A stretch of DNA of 64,000 bases, from assembly GCF_900141805.1 (NCBI RefSeq), contig NZ_FQYN01000003.1, forward strand, positions 1 through 64,000, written 5' to 3'. This document shows, piece by piece, positions 1-8,171 of this stretch. Each line of letters opens with the position of its first letter. Position 1 is the stretch's first letter. This DNA is from Hymenobacter daecheongensis DSM 21074. Lineage in GTDB: Bacteria; Bacteroidota; Bacteroidia; Cytophagales; Hymenobacteraceae. The translations under genes and the position numbers were made by a program. The notes under the pieces are model-generated. The model did not search any database. It worked only from the letters and a program-made list of their open reading frames with translations, and had not been told where the DNA came from.

Positions 1-1795
1 GGCAGCACGCCGGCCACCAGCTCCTTTGCCAACGGCTGGGCCACCAGCGGCGGCGGCACTAACGGCGACATCGGCTACGGCATCGCCGTGAGCGGCACCA
101 GCGTGTACGTGACGGGCTCCTTTATTAGTGCCACCAACGCCAGCATTGCCGGGCAGCCGCTGGCCGGGGCGGGGTTTAATGACGTGTTCGTGGCCAAGTA
201 CACGGACACGAGCACAGGCAGCACGCCGGCCACCAGCTCCTTTGCCAACGGCTGGGCCGCCAGCGGCGGCGGCACCAGCAACGACATCGGCTACGGCATC
301 GCCGTGAGCGGCACCAGCGTGTACGCCGGGGGGCAGGTGGGCATTGGGGTAGCCACCTTTGGGCCGGCGGTGGGCCGGGTGCTGGCTCCTGCCGGCTCGG
401 GAGTGCTGGGCGGGCTCGACCCGGCTACCGGCACCTGGCAGCGGGCTGAGGGGCCCTTGCAGGGCGGCACCTCCGCCACCCGCGCCACGGCCACCGACAG
501 CCGGGGCAACGTGTTCATCACGGGCAGCTTCTCGGGCTCGGTGAGCTTTGGCGGCACGCGCCTGACCAGCGCGGGCAGCAATGACGTGTTTGTGGCCAAG
601 TGGGATGCCACGGCCCAGGCCTTCACCTGGGCCACCAGCGGCGGCGGCACCGGCAACGATGTCGGCTACGGCCTTGCCGTGAGCGGCACCAGCGTGTACG
701 TGACGGGCTCCTTCACCAGCGCCACCAGCGCCAGCTTTGCCGGGCAGCCGCTGGCCGGGGCGGGAAATACGGACGTGTTCGTGGCCAAGTACACGGATAC
801 AAGCACGGGCAGCACGCCGGCCACCAGCTCCTTTGCCAACGGCTGGGCTACCCGCGGCGGCGGCACCAGTGCCGACATCGGCAACGGCATCGCCGTGAGC
901 GGCACCAGCGTGTACGTGACGGGCTCCTTCACCAGCGCCACCAGTGCCAGCTTTGCCGGGCAGCCGCTGACCGGGGCGGGGGGCACTGACGTGTTTGTGG
1001 CCAAGTACACGGACACGAGCACGGGCAGCACGCCGGCCACCAGCTCGTTTGCCAACGGCTGGGCTACCAGCGGCGGCGGCACCAGCGACGACATCGGCAA
1101 CGGCCTTGCCGTGAGCGGCACCAGCGTGTACGTGACGGGCTACTTTGCCAGTGCCACCAGCACCAGCTTTGCCGGGCAGCCGCTGAGCGGGGCGGGGGGC
1201 ATTGACATGTTTGTGGCCAAGTACACGGACACGAGCACGGGCAGCACGCCGGCCACCAGCTCCTTTGCCAACGGCTGGGCCACCCGCGGCGGCGGCACCG
1301 GCTCCGACTTCGGCAACGGCCTTGCCGTGAGCGGCACGAGCGTGTACGTGACGGGCTACTTTTTTAGCGCCACCAGCGCCAGCTTTGCCGGGCAGGCGCT
1401 GGCCGGGGCGGGGGGCACGGACATGTTCGTGGCCAAGTATACGGACACGAGCACGGGCAGCACGCCGGCCACCAGCTCGTTTGCCAACGGCTGGGCCACC
1501 AGCGGCGGCGGGACCAGCACCGACTACGGCTTCGGCCTTGCCGTGAGCGGCACCAGCGTGTACGTGACGGGCTCCTTCACCAGCGCCACCAGCGCCAGCT
1601 TTGCCGGGCAGGCGCTGGCCGGGGCGGGCAGTGATGACGTGTTCGTGGCCAAGTACACGGACACGAGCACGGGCAGCACGCCGGCCACCAGCTCCTTTGC
1701 CAACGGCTGGGCCACCAGCGGCGGCGGCACCAGTGCCGATCAGGGCAACGGCATCGCCGTGAGCGGCACCAGCGTGTACGCTGGGGGGCAAGTAA
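1..1795 (+). repeat. Tandem 216-bp coding repeat (SBBP units)
   Basis: The block beginning GGCAGCACGCCGGCCACC recurs at 1, 217, 808, 1024, 1240, 1456 and 1672. The spacing is exactly 216 bp (72 codons) except between 217 and 808, where a diverged block with different sequence interrupts the array. Units are nearly identical at the DNA level, which suggests recent expansion or homogenisation. The array continues upstream of the window. Confidence 0.93.
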
Positions 1796-3798
1796 CCCCA
1801 CCGGCCACCTTTGGCAGCAGCACGTTCGGCAACAGCGTAAGCGGGCAAATCAACTTCCTGGGAGAGCTGCGCGACGTGCCGCCCGCGCCGGTCATCAGCA
1901 GCTTCTCACCCACCAGCGGGCCGGCCGGTCAGGTGGTAACCATCCTGGGCACCAACTTTACCGGGGCCACGGCCGTGGCCTTCAACAGCACGGCGGCGGC
2001 CAGCTTCGTGGTGAACTCCAGCACCCAGCTCACGGCCACCGTGGCCGCGGGCAGTACCACGGGCACCATCAGCGTGACCACACCGGGCGGCACGGCCACA
2101 TCGGCCAGCGTATTCACGGTGTGCGCGGCCCCCGTGGCCACGGCCCAGAACGTAAGCGTGACGCTGGACGCCAGCGGCCAGGCTACCGTGACGGCTACGG
2201 CCGTAAACAACGGCAGCACCGCCGACTGCGGCCTGGCTGCGGCCGGCACGCTGAGCGTGAGCCCGAGCACCTTTACCTGCGCCAACCTGGGGGCCAATAC
2301 CGTGACGCTGACCGTGACCGACGCCGGCGGCAACACGGCCACTACTACGGCCACCGTGACGGTGAGCATGCCCGCCACGCCCACCACCACCTGGACCGGC
2401 ACCGCCGGCACCGCCTGGACCGACTGCGCCAACTGGAGCTTCGGCAAAGTGCCCGACGCCACCACCGACGTGGTGGTGCCCGCCGGCCTGAGCCGCTACC
2501 CCAGCCTGACCGCGGGCACGCTCACGGCCCGCGCCCTCACCGTGGAGCTGGGCGCCAGCCTGACCACCAGCGCCGGCGCCACCCTGGCCGTGTACGGCGA
2601 CTGGACCGTGGACGGCACGGCCACGCTGGCCGGCCCGGTGGCCTTCCAGGGCAGCACCGACCAAGCCCTGGGCGGGCTGGGCGCGGCCACCTTCACCAGC
2701 CTGACGGTAGACAAGCCTGCCGGCACGCTCACCCTGCAGCGCGCGGCCAGCGTCACGGGCAGCCTCACGCTCAGCCGCGGCCTGCTGGCCACCGGCGCCC
2801 ACGAGCTGACCATCACCGGGGCCACGCTCAGCGAAACTTCCACGGCCTACGTGCTGGGCCGGCTGGTGACGGCGGCCAACATGAACGGCCGCGGCACGCG
2901 CTACGCCTTCGGCGGCCTGGGCCTGGTCCTCACGCCGGGTGCCACCGGGGCCCTGCCGGGCGTGACCACCGTGCGCCGCGTGACGGGTACGGCCCTCACC
3001 GGCCAGGGCACCAGCGTCAGCATCAAGCGCTACTACGACATCGTGCCCGCCACCAACGCGGGCTTGAACGCGACGCTGGAGTTCGGCTACCGCGACGCGG
3101 AGCTGAATGGCCTGAGTGAAGCCCAGCTGGAGCTGTTCCGCTCCAGCACCGGCACCAGCGGCCCCTGGCAGAATGTGAAGGCCAGCACCCGCGACGCAGC
3201 GGCCAACACCGTCACGGCCACCGGCGTAGACCACTTCTCGATCTGGACGCTGGGCAGCTCGGCCAACCCGCTGCCCGTGGAGCTGACGGCCTTCACGGCC
3301 ACGGCCGAAGGCCCCGCCGCCGTGCGCCTGAACTGGACGACGACCACGGAGAAGAACAGCGCCCGCTTCGAGGTGGAGCGCAGCCCGGACGGAGCCACGT
3401 TTGCGCGAATCGGCACGGTAGCCGCCGCCGGCACCAGCAGCACCCGCCGCACCTACACCCTGCGCGACGCGCAGCTACCCGCCGGCCCGGCCGCGCTCTA
3501 CTACCGCCTGCGCCAAGTAGACCACGACGGCACGGTTAGCCTCTCGCCCGTGCGGGTGGTGCGCCGCACCCCGGCCGTGGGCCTGACGCTCTACCCCAAC
3601 CCCACCCGCCACGCGGCCACGCTGGGCGGCGCGCTGCCCGGCACGCGGGTGCAGGTGCTCGACGCGCTGGGCCGCCCGGTGCTGACCACCACGGCGGACG
3701 CCACGGGCACGGCCACGCTCACGCTGCCGGCCGGGCGGCCCGCGGGCGTGTACGTAGTGCGGGCCGGCACGCAGGCCGTGCGCCTGGTGGTGGAATAG
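1..3798 (+). CDS. T9SS-exported SBBP-repeat protein with IPT/TIG domain (5' end outside window)
   Basis: The reading frame is open from the first base, so the true start lies upstream. The N-terminal 600 or so visible residues are near-identical 72-residue units with the core [21 protein letters not shown], which matches the SBBP beta-propeller repeat. Then come an IPT/TIG-like Ig domain (starting [15 protein letters not shown]), a HYR-like Ig domain, a beta-helix-like stretch and a C-terminal type A T9SS sorting domain ([12 protein letters not shown], ending GVYVVRAG and RLVVE). Established for the family: such C-terminal domains direct export by the Por secretion system, with cleavage and attachment to the cell surface. 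The protein is therefore probably a large surface or secreted repeat protein. Its ligand or function cannot be told from sequence. The product is rich in Thr, Ser, Gly and Ala. Confident as a T9SS cargo, unsure of role. Confidence 0.9.
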   Translation, partial: GSTPATSSFANGWATSGGGTNGDIGYGIAVSGTSVYVTGSFISATNASIAGQPLAGAGFNDVFVAKYTDTSTGSTPATSSFANGWAASGGGTSNDIGYGIAVSGTSVYAGGQVGIGVATFGPAVGRVLAPAGSGVLGGLDPATGTWQRAEGPLQGGTSATRATATDSRGNVFITGSFSGSVSFGGTRLTSAGSNDVFVAKWDATAQAFTWATSGGGTGNDVGYGLAVSGTSVYVTGSFTSATSASFAGQPLAGAGNTDVFVAKYTDTSTGSTPATSSFANGWATRGGGTSADIGNGIAVSGTSVYVTGSFTSATSASFAGQPLTGAGGTDVFVAKYTDTSTGSTPATSSFANGWATSGGGTSDDIGNGLAVSGTSVYVTGYFASATSTSFAGQPLSGAGGIDMFVAKYTDTSTGSTPATSSFANGWATRGGGTGSDFGNGLAVSGTSVYVTGYFFSATSASFAGQALAGAGGTDMFVAKYTDTSTGSTPATSSFANGWATSGGGTSTDYGFGLAVSGTSVYVTGSFTSATSASFAGQALAGAGSDDVFVAKYTDTSTGSTPATSSFANGWATSGGGTSADQGNGIAVSGTSVYAGGQVTPPATFGSSTFGNSVSGQINFLGELRDVPPAPVISSFSPTSGPAGQVVTILGTNFTGATAVAFNSTAAASFVVNSSTQLTATVAAGSTTGTISVTTPGGTATSASVFTVCAAPVATAQNVSVTLDASGQATVTATAVNNGSTADCGLAAAGTLSVSPSTFTCANLGANTVTLTVTDAGGNTATTTATVTVSMPATPTTTWTGTAGTAWTDCANWSFGKVPDATTDVVVPAGLSRYPSLTAGTLTARALTVELGASLTTSAGATLAVYGDWTVDGTATLAGPVAFQGSTDQALGGLGAATFTSLTVDKPAGTLTLQRAASVTGSLTLSRGLLATGAHELTITGATLSETSTAYVLGRLVTAANMNGRGTRYAFGGLGLVLTPGATGALPGVTTVRRVTGTALTGQGTSVSIKRYYDIVPATNAGLNATLEFGYRDAELNGLSEAQLELFRSSTGTSGPWQNVKASTRDAAANTVTATGVDHFSIWTLGSSANPLPVELTAFTATAEGPAAVRLNWTTTTEKNSARFEVERSPDGATFARIGTVAAAGTSSTRRTYTLRDAQLPAGPAALYYRLRQVDHDGTVSLSPVRVVRRTPAVGLTLYPNPTRHAATLGGALPGTRVQVLDALGRPVLTTTADATGTATLTLPAGRPAGVYVVRAGTQAVRLVVE

Positions 3799-3828
3799 AC
3801 CACCATTGGCGGTAGCCTCGCTACTCTT

Positions 3829-3860
3829 GAAGCCGTCGGCCCCGTGGGGTCGGCGGCTTC
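3829..3860 (+). terminator. Rho-independent terminator-like hairpin after the T9SS cargo gene
   Basis: A 15-bp stem (GAAGCCGTCGGCCCC pairing with its opposite arm through two G-U pairs) with a 2-nt loop lies 31 bp after the stop codon. It is followed by a weak T-rich stretch. Confidence 0.6.
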
Positions 3861-4001
3861 TGTCGTTTGGGGGGCGGGCGACGCGGGCAGGGGGACGGTG
3901 CCCGCAGCCCTGGCCGCCGGGTTTGGAGCCCCGGGCGCCGGCCGGTTTGCAGCCGTAGCCAATGGTCCGGTTGAAAAGACGGTACGCTTGCCGCTTTCTG
4001 T

Positions 4002-4009
4002 TACCTTTG
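4002..4009 (+). promoter_or_regulatory. -7 box TACCTTTG for the E2 gene
   Basis: An exact match to the Bacteroidota TAnnTTTG box, 47 bp before the ATG. No clear TTTG -33 element at the usual spacing was seen. Confidence 0.6.
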
Positions 4010-4056
4010 AGCCACTAAACTCCCCACCCAACAATCCCAACCCAAGAAATAAGCGC

Positions 4057-5454
4057 ATGGCACGAGTGGAAATGGTGATGCCCAAGATGGGCGAAAGCAT
4101 TATGGAAGGCACCGTCCTGAAATGGCTCAAGCAGGTCGGCGACGCCATTGAGCAGGACGAGTCGGTGCTGGAAGTGGCGACCGATAAGGTTGATACCGAA
4201 GTTCCCGCCATCTACGCCGGCGTATTGCAGGAGATTCTGGTGCAGGAAGGCGAAGTGGTAGCCGTGGGGGCCCCCATTGCCATCGTCGAAACCGACGTGG
4301 CCGCCGCGGGTGCTTCGGCGCCTGCTGCCGCCCCGGCTGCGCCCCAGGCGGCTCCCGCCATCAACGGGGCCGCTACTGCCGCCGCCGTGCCTTACCTGGC
4401 TGAGCAGAACGACCCGCAGGCCGATAAGCGCCTGAGCGTGGCCCAGCCCGGCCGCTTCTATTCGCCGCTGGTGCTCAGCATTGCCCGCGAAGAAGGAATT
4501 TCGATGGCCGACCTGGAATACCTGCCCGGCACCGGCAGCGAAGGCCGCGTGACCAAGAAGGACATTCTGGACTACGTAGCCGGCGGCAAGCAGCCGTTGG
4601 GGGAAGCCGCAAGCACCAAGCCGCAAGCGGCCAGCACTGCTGCGGCTGCGCCTACGACAACCCCGGCTCCGGCTGCTGCCCCAGCTCCCAAAGCGGCCAG
4701 CGCCCCGGCCGCCAACGGCTCCAAACCGATGCCATCCGTCAGCGGCGGGCAGGAGCTGATTGAGATGGACCGGATGCGCAAGATGATTGCCCAGCGCATG
4801 GTGGACTCGAAGCGCATCTCGCCCCACGTGACCAGCTTCGTAGAAGCCGATGTGACCGAGCTGGTGAACTGGCGCAACAAGCACAAGGATGCCTACAAGA
4901 AGCGCGAGGGCGAGAACCTGACCTTCACGCCCATCTTCATTCAGGCCGTGGCCCGCGCCATCCAGGACTTCCCGCTGATTAACGTCTCCATCGACGGCGA
5001 CTACATCATCAAGAAGCGCGACATCAACATCGGCGTGGCCGTGGCCCTGCCCAGCGGCAACCTCATTGTGCCCGTGATTCACAATGCCGACCAGCTCAAC
5101 CTGAACGGCTTGAGCAAGAAGGTGAATGACCTGGCCAACCGCGCCCGCGCCAATAAGCTCAAGCCCGAGGACCTGGAAGGCGGCACCTACACGCTCAGCA
5201 ACGTGGGCTCTTTTGGCAACGTGATGGGCACACCCATCATCATGCAGCCGCAGGTGGCCATCATGGCTGTGGGCGCTATCAAGAAGAAGCCGGCCGTTAT
5301 AGAAACCCCTCAGGGTGACCTGATTGGCGTGCGTCACTTCATGTTCCTCTCCCACTCCTACGACCACCGCGTGGTGGATGGCTCGCTGGGCGGCATGTTC
5401 GTGCGCAAGGTAGCCGACTACCTGGAGCAGTTCGACCCGAACACGGCTATTTAG
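4057..5454 (+). CDS. 2-oxoacid dehydrogenase E2 component (dihydrolipoamide acyltransferase)
   Basis: E2 core of a 2-oxoacid dehydrogenase complex, which moves the acyl group from lipoamide to CoA. Domains in order: one lipoyl domain (residues 1-80, lipoylated Lys44 in ATDKVD), an Ala/Pro-rich linker, a peripheral subunit-binding domain (about 130-172, with SPLVLSIAREEGI and GSEGRVTKKDIL), a second Ala/Pro linker, and the catalytic domain ending with HRVVDG (about 436-441), which holds the catalytic His. 465 aa is normal for a single-lipoyl E2. The ATG at 4057 was chosen because MARVEMVMPKMGESI is the usual E2 start and a -7 box lies just upstream. An in-frame GTG at 3844 would fall in the upstream hairpin. 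No E1 or E3 gene is adjacent, so the substrate (pyruvate, branched-chain or 2-oxoglutarate) is open. Confidence 0.93.
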   Translation: MARVEMVMPKMGESIMEGTVLKWLKQVGDAIEQDESVLEVATDKVDTEVPAIYAGVLQEILVQEGEVVAVGAPIAIVETDVAAAGASAPAAAPAAPQAAPAINGAATAAAVPYLAEQNDPQADKRLSVAQPGRFYSPLVLSIAREEGISMADLEYLPGTGSEGRVTKKDILDYVAGGKQPLGEAASTKPQAASTAAAAPTTTPAPAAAPAPKAASAPAANGSKPMPSVSGGQELIEMDRMRKMIAQRMVDSKRISPHVTSFVEADVTELVNWRNKHKDAYKKREGENLTFTPIFIQAVARAIQDFPLINVSIDGDYIIKKRDINIGVAVALPSGNLIVPVIHNADQLNLNGLSKKVNDLANRARANKLKPEDLEGGTYTLSNVGSFGNVMGTPIIMQPQVAIMAVGAIKKKPAVIETPQGDLIGVRHFMFLSHSYDHRVVDGSLGGMFVRKVADYLEQFDPNTAI

Positions 5455-5472
5455 GTTTCGTCAAACACCCGG

Positions 5473-5573
5473 AACGTCATGCCGAGCGTAGCCGAGGCAT
5501 CTCGCATGCTGACGTTTGAACAGTACTCAGACCTCAGCACGCGAGATGCCTCGGCTACGCTCGGCATGACGTT
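5473..5573. repeat. Palindromic element, family C (GTCATGCCGAGCG type)
   Basis: A perfect 33-bp inverted repeat: the left arm at 5473-5505 and the right arm at 5541-5573 are exact reverse complements, with a 35-bp loop. It lies between the E2 gene and a small membrane-protein gene on the same strand. A diverged half element is at 26643. Its arms contain ATGs that could mislead start prediction for the downstream gene. Confidence 0.9.
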
Positions 5574-5598
5574 CTTTTTTGTTTCAGTTGATTCTCTC

Positions 5599-5808
5599 AT
5601 GAAAAACGCGCTTACCGTTGCCGCTCTCGTCCTCTCGCTGGGCCTTATTCTCTACCTCTACCAACAGGTAACGCGCCTGGAAAAGGCCCTGCAAGCATCC
5701 GAGCAGCGCTTCGCCGACTGCGAGCAGGTCACGTTCCAGCTCCAGATGAAAGCCAACGGCAACGCCCCGCGCGGCAACATGCCGGCCGATACCAGCCGGG
5801 CCCGCTAG
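5599..5808 (+). CDS. Small membrane-anchored coiled-coil protein, unknown function
   Basis: A 69-aa protein of unrecognised family. It has one N-terminal membrane segment (about residues 5-24, ALTVAALVLSLGLILYLYQQ) followed by a short charged helix with heptad character (TRLEKALQASEQRF) and a polar tail. The ATG at 5599 was chosen because the earlier in-frame ATG at 5479 lies in the palindromic element and would add a tail encoded by the repeat. A strong hairpin terminator follows 25 bp after the stop. The shape resembles a small inner-membrane anchor protein. No function is proposed. Confidence 0.65.
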   Translation: MKNALTVAALVLSLGLILYLYQQVTRLEKALQASEQRFADCEQVTFQLQMKANGNAPRGNMPADTSRAR

Positions 5809-5833
5809 CCCGGCCGGACCCATATTTCCTTAG

Positions 5834-5871
5834 CAGCAAGGCCCGCCATGCGAACATGGCGGGCCTTGCTG
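5834..5871. terminator. Bidirectional terminator hairpin
   Basis: A perfect 17-bp stem with loop CGAA (arms 5834-5850 and 5855-5871) between convergent genes (the small membrane protein and oligopeptidase B). It is followed by GTTTTC on the plus strand. Confidence 0.8.
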
Positions 5872-5892
5872 TTTTCATTGCTCAAGGGGCGG

Positions 5893-8034
5893 CTAGCTCT
5901 TGCGGTCCAGCAGCAGGAGCATGAAGGCAAACTGCCGGGCTACGTCGTTGATGGACTTGAAGCGGCCCGAGGCCCCGCCGTGACCGGCGGCCATATCGGT
6001 GTGAAGCAGCAGCAGGTTGTTGTCGGTCTTGAGGGTGCGCAGCTTGGCCACCCACTTGGCGGGCTCGAAGTACTGCACCTGCGAGTCGTGTAGGCCGGTG
6101 GTCACGAGCATATTGGGGTAGGCGTGGGCCTTCACCTGGTCGTAGGGTGAGTACGAGAGCATGTAGTTGTAGTACTCCTTCTGGTTGGGGTTGCCCCACT
6201 CGTCGTACTCGCCCGTGGTGAGCGGGATGCTGGAGTCCATCATGGTCGTCACCACATCCACGAAGGGCACGGCGGCTATTACGCCCTTGTAATACTCGGG
6301 GTGCATGTTTACCACGGCCCCCATCAGCAGGCCGCCGGCCGAGCCGCCTAGGGCGAACAGCTTTGACGCGGAGGTAAACTTCTGGTCGATGAGGAACTTC
6401 GAGCAGTCGGTGAAGTCGGTGAAGGTGTTCATCTTCTTGAGCTTCTTGCCGTCCTCGTACCACTGCCGGCCCATTTCCTGCCCGCCCCGGATGTGGCAGA
6501 TGACGTAGGCAAAGCCCCGGTCGAGCAGACTCAGGCGGGCGGCGCTGAAGGTGGCATCGGTGGAGGAGCCGTAGGAGCCGTAGGCGTATTGCAGCAGCGG
6601 AGCGGTGCCATCCTTTTTGAAGCCCTTCTTGTAGACGATGGACAGCGGAATGCGGGTGCCGTCGGTGGCCGTGGCGTAGGCGCGCTCGGTCACGTAGTCT
6701 TCCTTCCGGAACCCACCCAGCACGGCCTGCTCCTTCATCAGCTTCCGGGTGCGGGCCGTCATGTCGTAGTCGAAAGTCGAGGTGGGTGTGGTGAGCGAGG
6801 AGTAGCCGTAGCGCAACACGGGCGTATCGAACTCGGGGTTCACGCTGACGATGGCGGTGTAGGTGGGCTCGCCGAAGTTGAGGTAGTGCTCCTGCTTGTC
6901 CTTCCAGCGGATGACGCGCAGCTGCAGCAGTCCTTCTTTCCGCTCGCCCAGCACCAGGTAGTCCTTGAACAGCTCCATGTTTTTCAGGAACACGTCCTTG
7001 CGGTGCGGAATCACTTCCTGCCAGGCCTTTTTGGCCGTGTTGGTCACGGGCGTTTTAAGCAGCCGAAAGTTGGGAGCCCCGGCATTGGAGCGCACGTAGA
7101 AGTCGTTGCCGAAATGCTCCACTTCGTAGAGGTGGTCGGCTTCGCGGGGCAGAAACGTCTTAAACGCTTCGGTGGGCTTGGCAGCCTCCAAAAACCGGGT
7201 TTCCGACGACATGGTGCTGCCCATGTGCAGGAAGATGTACTTATGCGACTTGGAGCGGCTCACGCCGGTGTAGTAGGTGTTGTCCTTTTCCTCATATACC
7301 AGCACGTCCTGCTTGGGGTCGGTGCCCAGGGTGTGGCGGTACACCCGGTAAGGCAGCAGCGTGGCGGGGTCTTTTTGGGTGTAGAACACCGTTTTATGGT
7401 CGGCGGCCCACACGGCGTCGCCGCTGGCGTTGATAATCTTTTCGGGGTAGCGCTTGCCGGTCGCCAAGTTGCGGAAGCGCAGGGTGTAGAGGCGGCGGCT
7501 CACCGTGTCGGCGGCGTAGGCCAGGGTCTGGTTGTCGTCGCTCACGGCGAAGCCCCCGATCTGGAAGTAGGCCTTGCCCTTGCCCATCTCGTTGCCGTTG
7601 AGCAGCACTTCCTCGGGGGCGGTCAGGCTGCCCTTCTTGCGGCAGTAAATCGGGTATTCGCCGCCCTGCTCGTAGCGGGTGTAGTAGTAGTAGCCGTTGT
7701 CGCGGTAGGGCACCGACTCATCCTGCTCCTTGATGCGGCCCTTTATTTCCTGGAACAGCGTTTCCTGCAGCGCCTTCACGGGGGCCATCTGCTGCTCGAA
7801 GTAGGCGTTTTCCGCGTTCAGGTAGCTGAGCACCTCGGGGTTTTCGCGCTCGTTGAGCCAGTAGTAGTTGTCGGTGCGGGTGCCGAAGGGCGAGGCCAGC
7901 TGCTTGGGCTTGCTGGCGGCCACGGGGGGCTTGGTCATGGCGGGAGTGGTTGCAGAGGATGGGGAGGTCTGGGCCTGGGCCGCGCTCAGCGCCAGCGTGC
8001 AGAGGCCGGTCAGCCAGGGGTACAATCGGTTCAT
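5893..8034 (-). CDS. ptrB: Exported oligopeptidase B (S9A prolyl oligopeptidase family)
   Basis: A serine peptidase that cleaves short peptides, classically after Arg or Lys. The 713-aa product has a signal peptide (MNRLYPWLTGLCTLALSAAQAQ), so it probably acts in the periplasm, unlike the cytosolic E. coli enzyme. The N-terminal propeller (about 80-450) is followed by the alpha/beta-hydrolase domain with the nucleophile Ser in GGSAGG (about residue 565), the Asp in TGLHDSQV and the His in AAGHGG (about 683). The ATG at 8034 was chosen because it gives a clean signal peptide. An upstream in-frame start would put ten residues before it. It converges on the small membrane-protein gene, with a shared terminator between them. 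Confidence 0.9.
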   Translation of the reverse strand: MNRLYPWLTGLCTLALSAAQAQTSPSSATTPAMTKPPVAASKPKQLASPFGTRTDNYYWLNERENPEVLSYLNAENAYFEQQMAPVKALQETLFQEIKGRIKEQDESVPYRDNGYYYYTRYEQGGEYPIYCRKKGSLTAPEEVLLNGNEMGKGKAYFQIGGFAVSDDNQTLAYAADTVSRRLYTLRFRNLATGKRYPEKIINASGDAVWAADHKTVFYTQKDPATLLPYRVYRHTLGTDPKQDVLVYEEKDNTYYTGVSRSKSHKYIFLHMGSTMSSETRFLEAAKPTEAFKTFLPREADHLYEVEHFGNDFYVRSNAGAPNFRLLKTPVTNTAKKAWQEVIPHRKDVFLKNMELFKDYLVLGERKEGLLQLRVIRWKDKQEHYLNFGEPTYTAIVSVNPEFDTPVLRYGYSSLTTPTSTFDYDMTARTRKLMKEQAVLGGFRKEDYVTERAYATATDGTRIPLSIVYKKGFKKDGTAPLLQYAYGSYGSSTDATFSAARLSLLDRGFAYVICHIRGGQEMGRQWYEDGKKLKKMNTFTDFTDCSKFLIDQKFTSASKLFALGGSAGGLLMGAVVNMHPEYYKGVIAAVPFVDVVTTMMDSSIPLTTGEYDEWGNPNQKEYYNYMLSYSPYDQVKAHAYPNMLVTTGLHDSQVQYFEPAKWVAKLRTLKTDNNLLLLHTDMAAGHGGASGRFKSINDVARQFAFMLLLLDRKS

Positions 8035-8171
8035 AAGCAGGGCATGAGTAGAGGGATGCCCCAAGGTAAAAGGAATGGCCGCAATGTCCCATTCCGGGAA
8101 GCAGGATTATCCAGACATACCGAAGGCCGCCCTTATCCAGGACGGCCTTCGGACACAGACTTATCTGAACG

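Noticed and set aside
1906..3234. A long minus-strand open frame within the T9SS cargo gene
   Set aside because: High-GC shadow frame; its product is Gly/Ala/Arg/His-rich without domains, and the plus strand encodes the sorting domain.
3844..4056. An upstream GTG start that would lengthen the E2 protein by 71 residues
   Set aside because: The extension begins inside the terminator hairpin of the previous gene, crosses the -7 box and encodes a Gly/Ala-rich stretch unlike any E2. ATG 4057 gives the usual lipoyl-domain start.
5479..5598. ATG inside the family C palindrome as the start of the small membrane protein
   Set aside because: The added 40 residues are translated repeat sequence. The membrane segment begins properly at ATG 5599.
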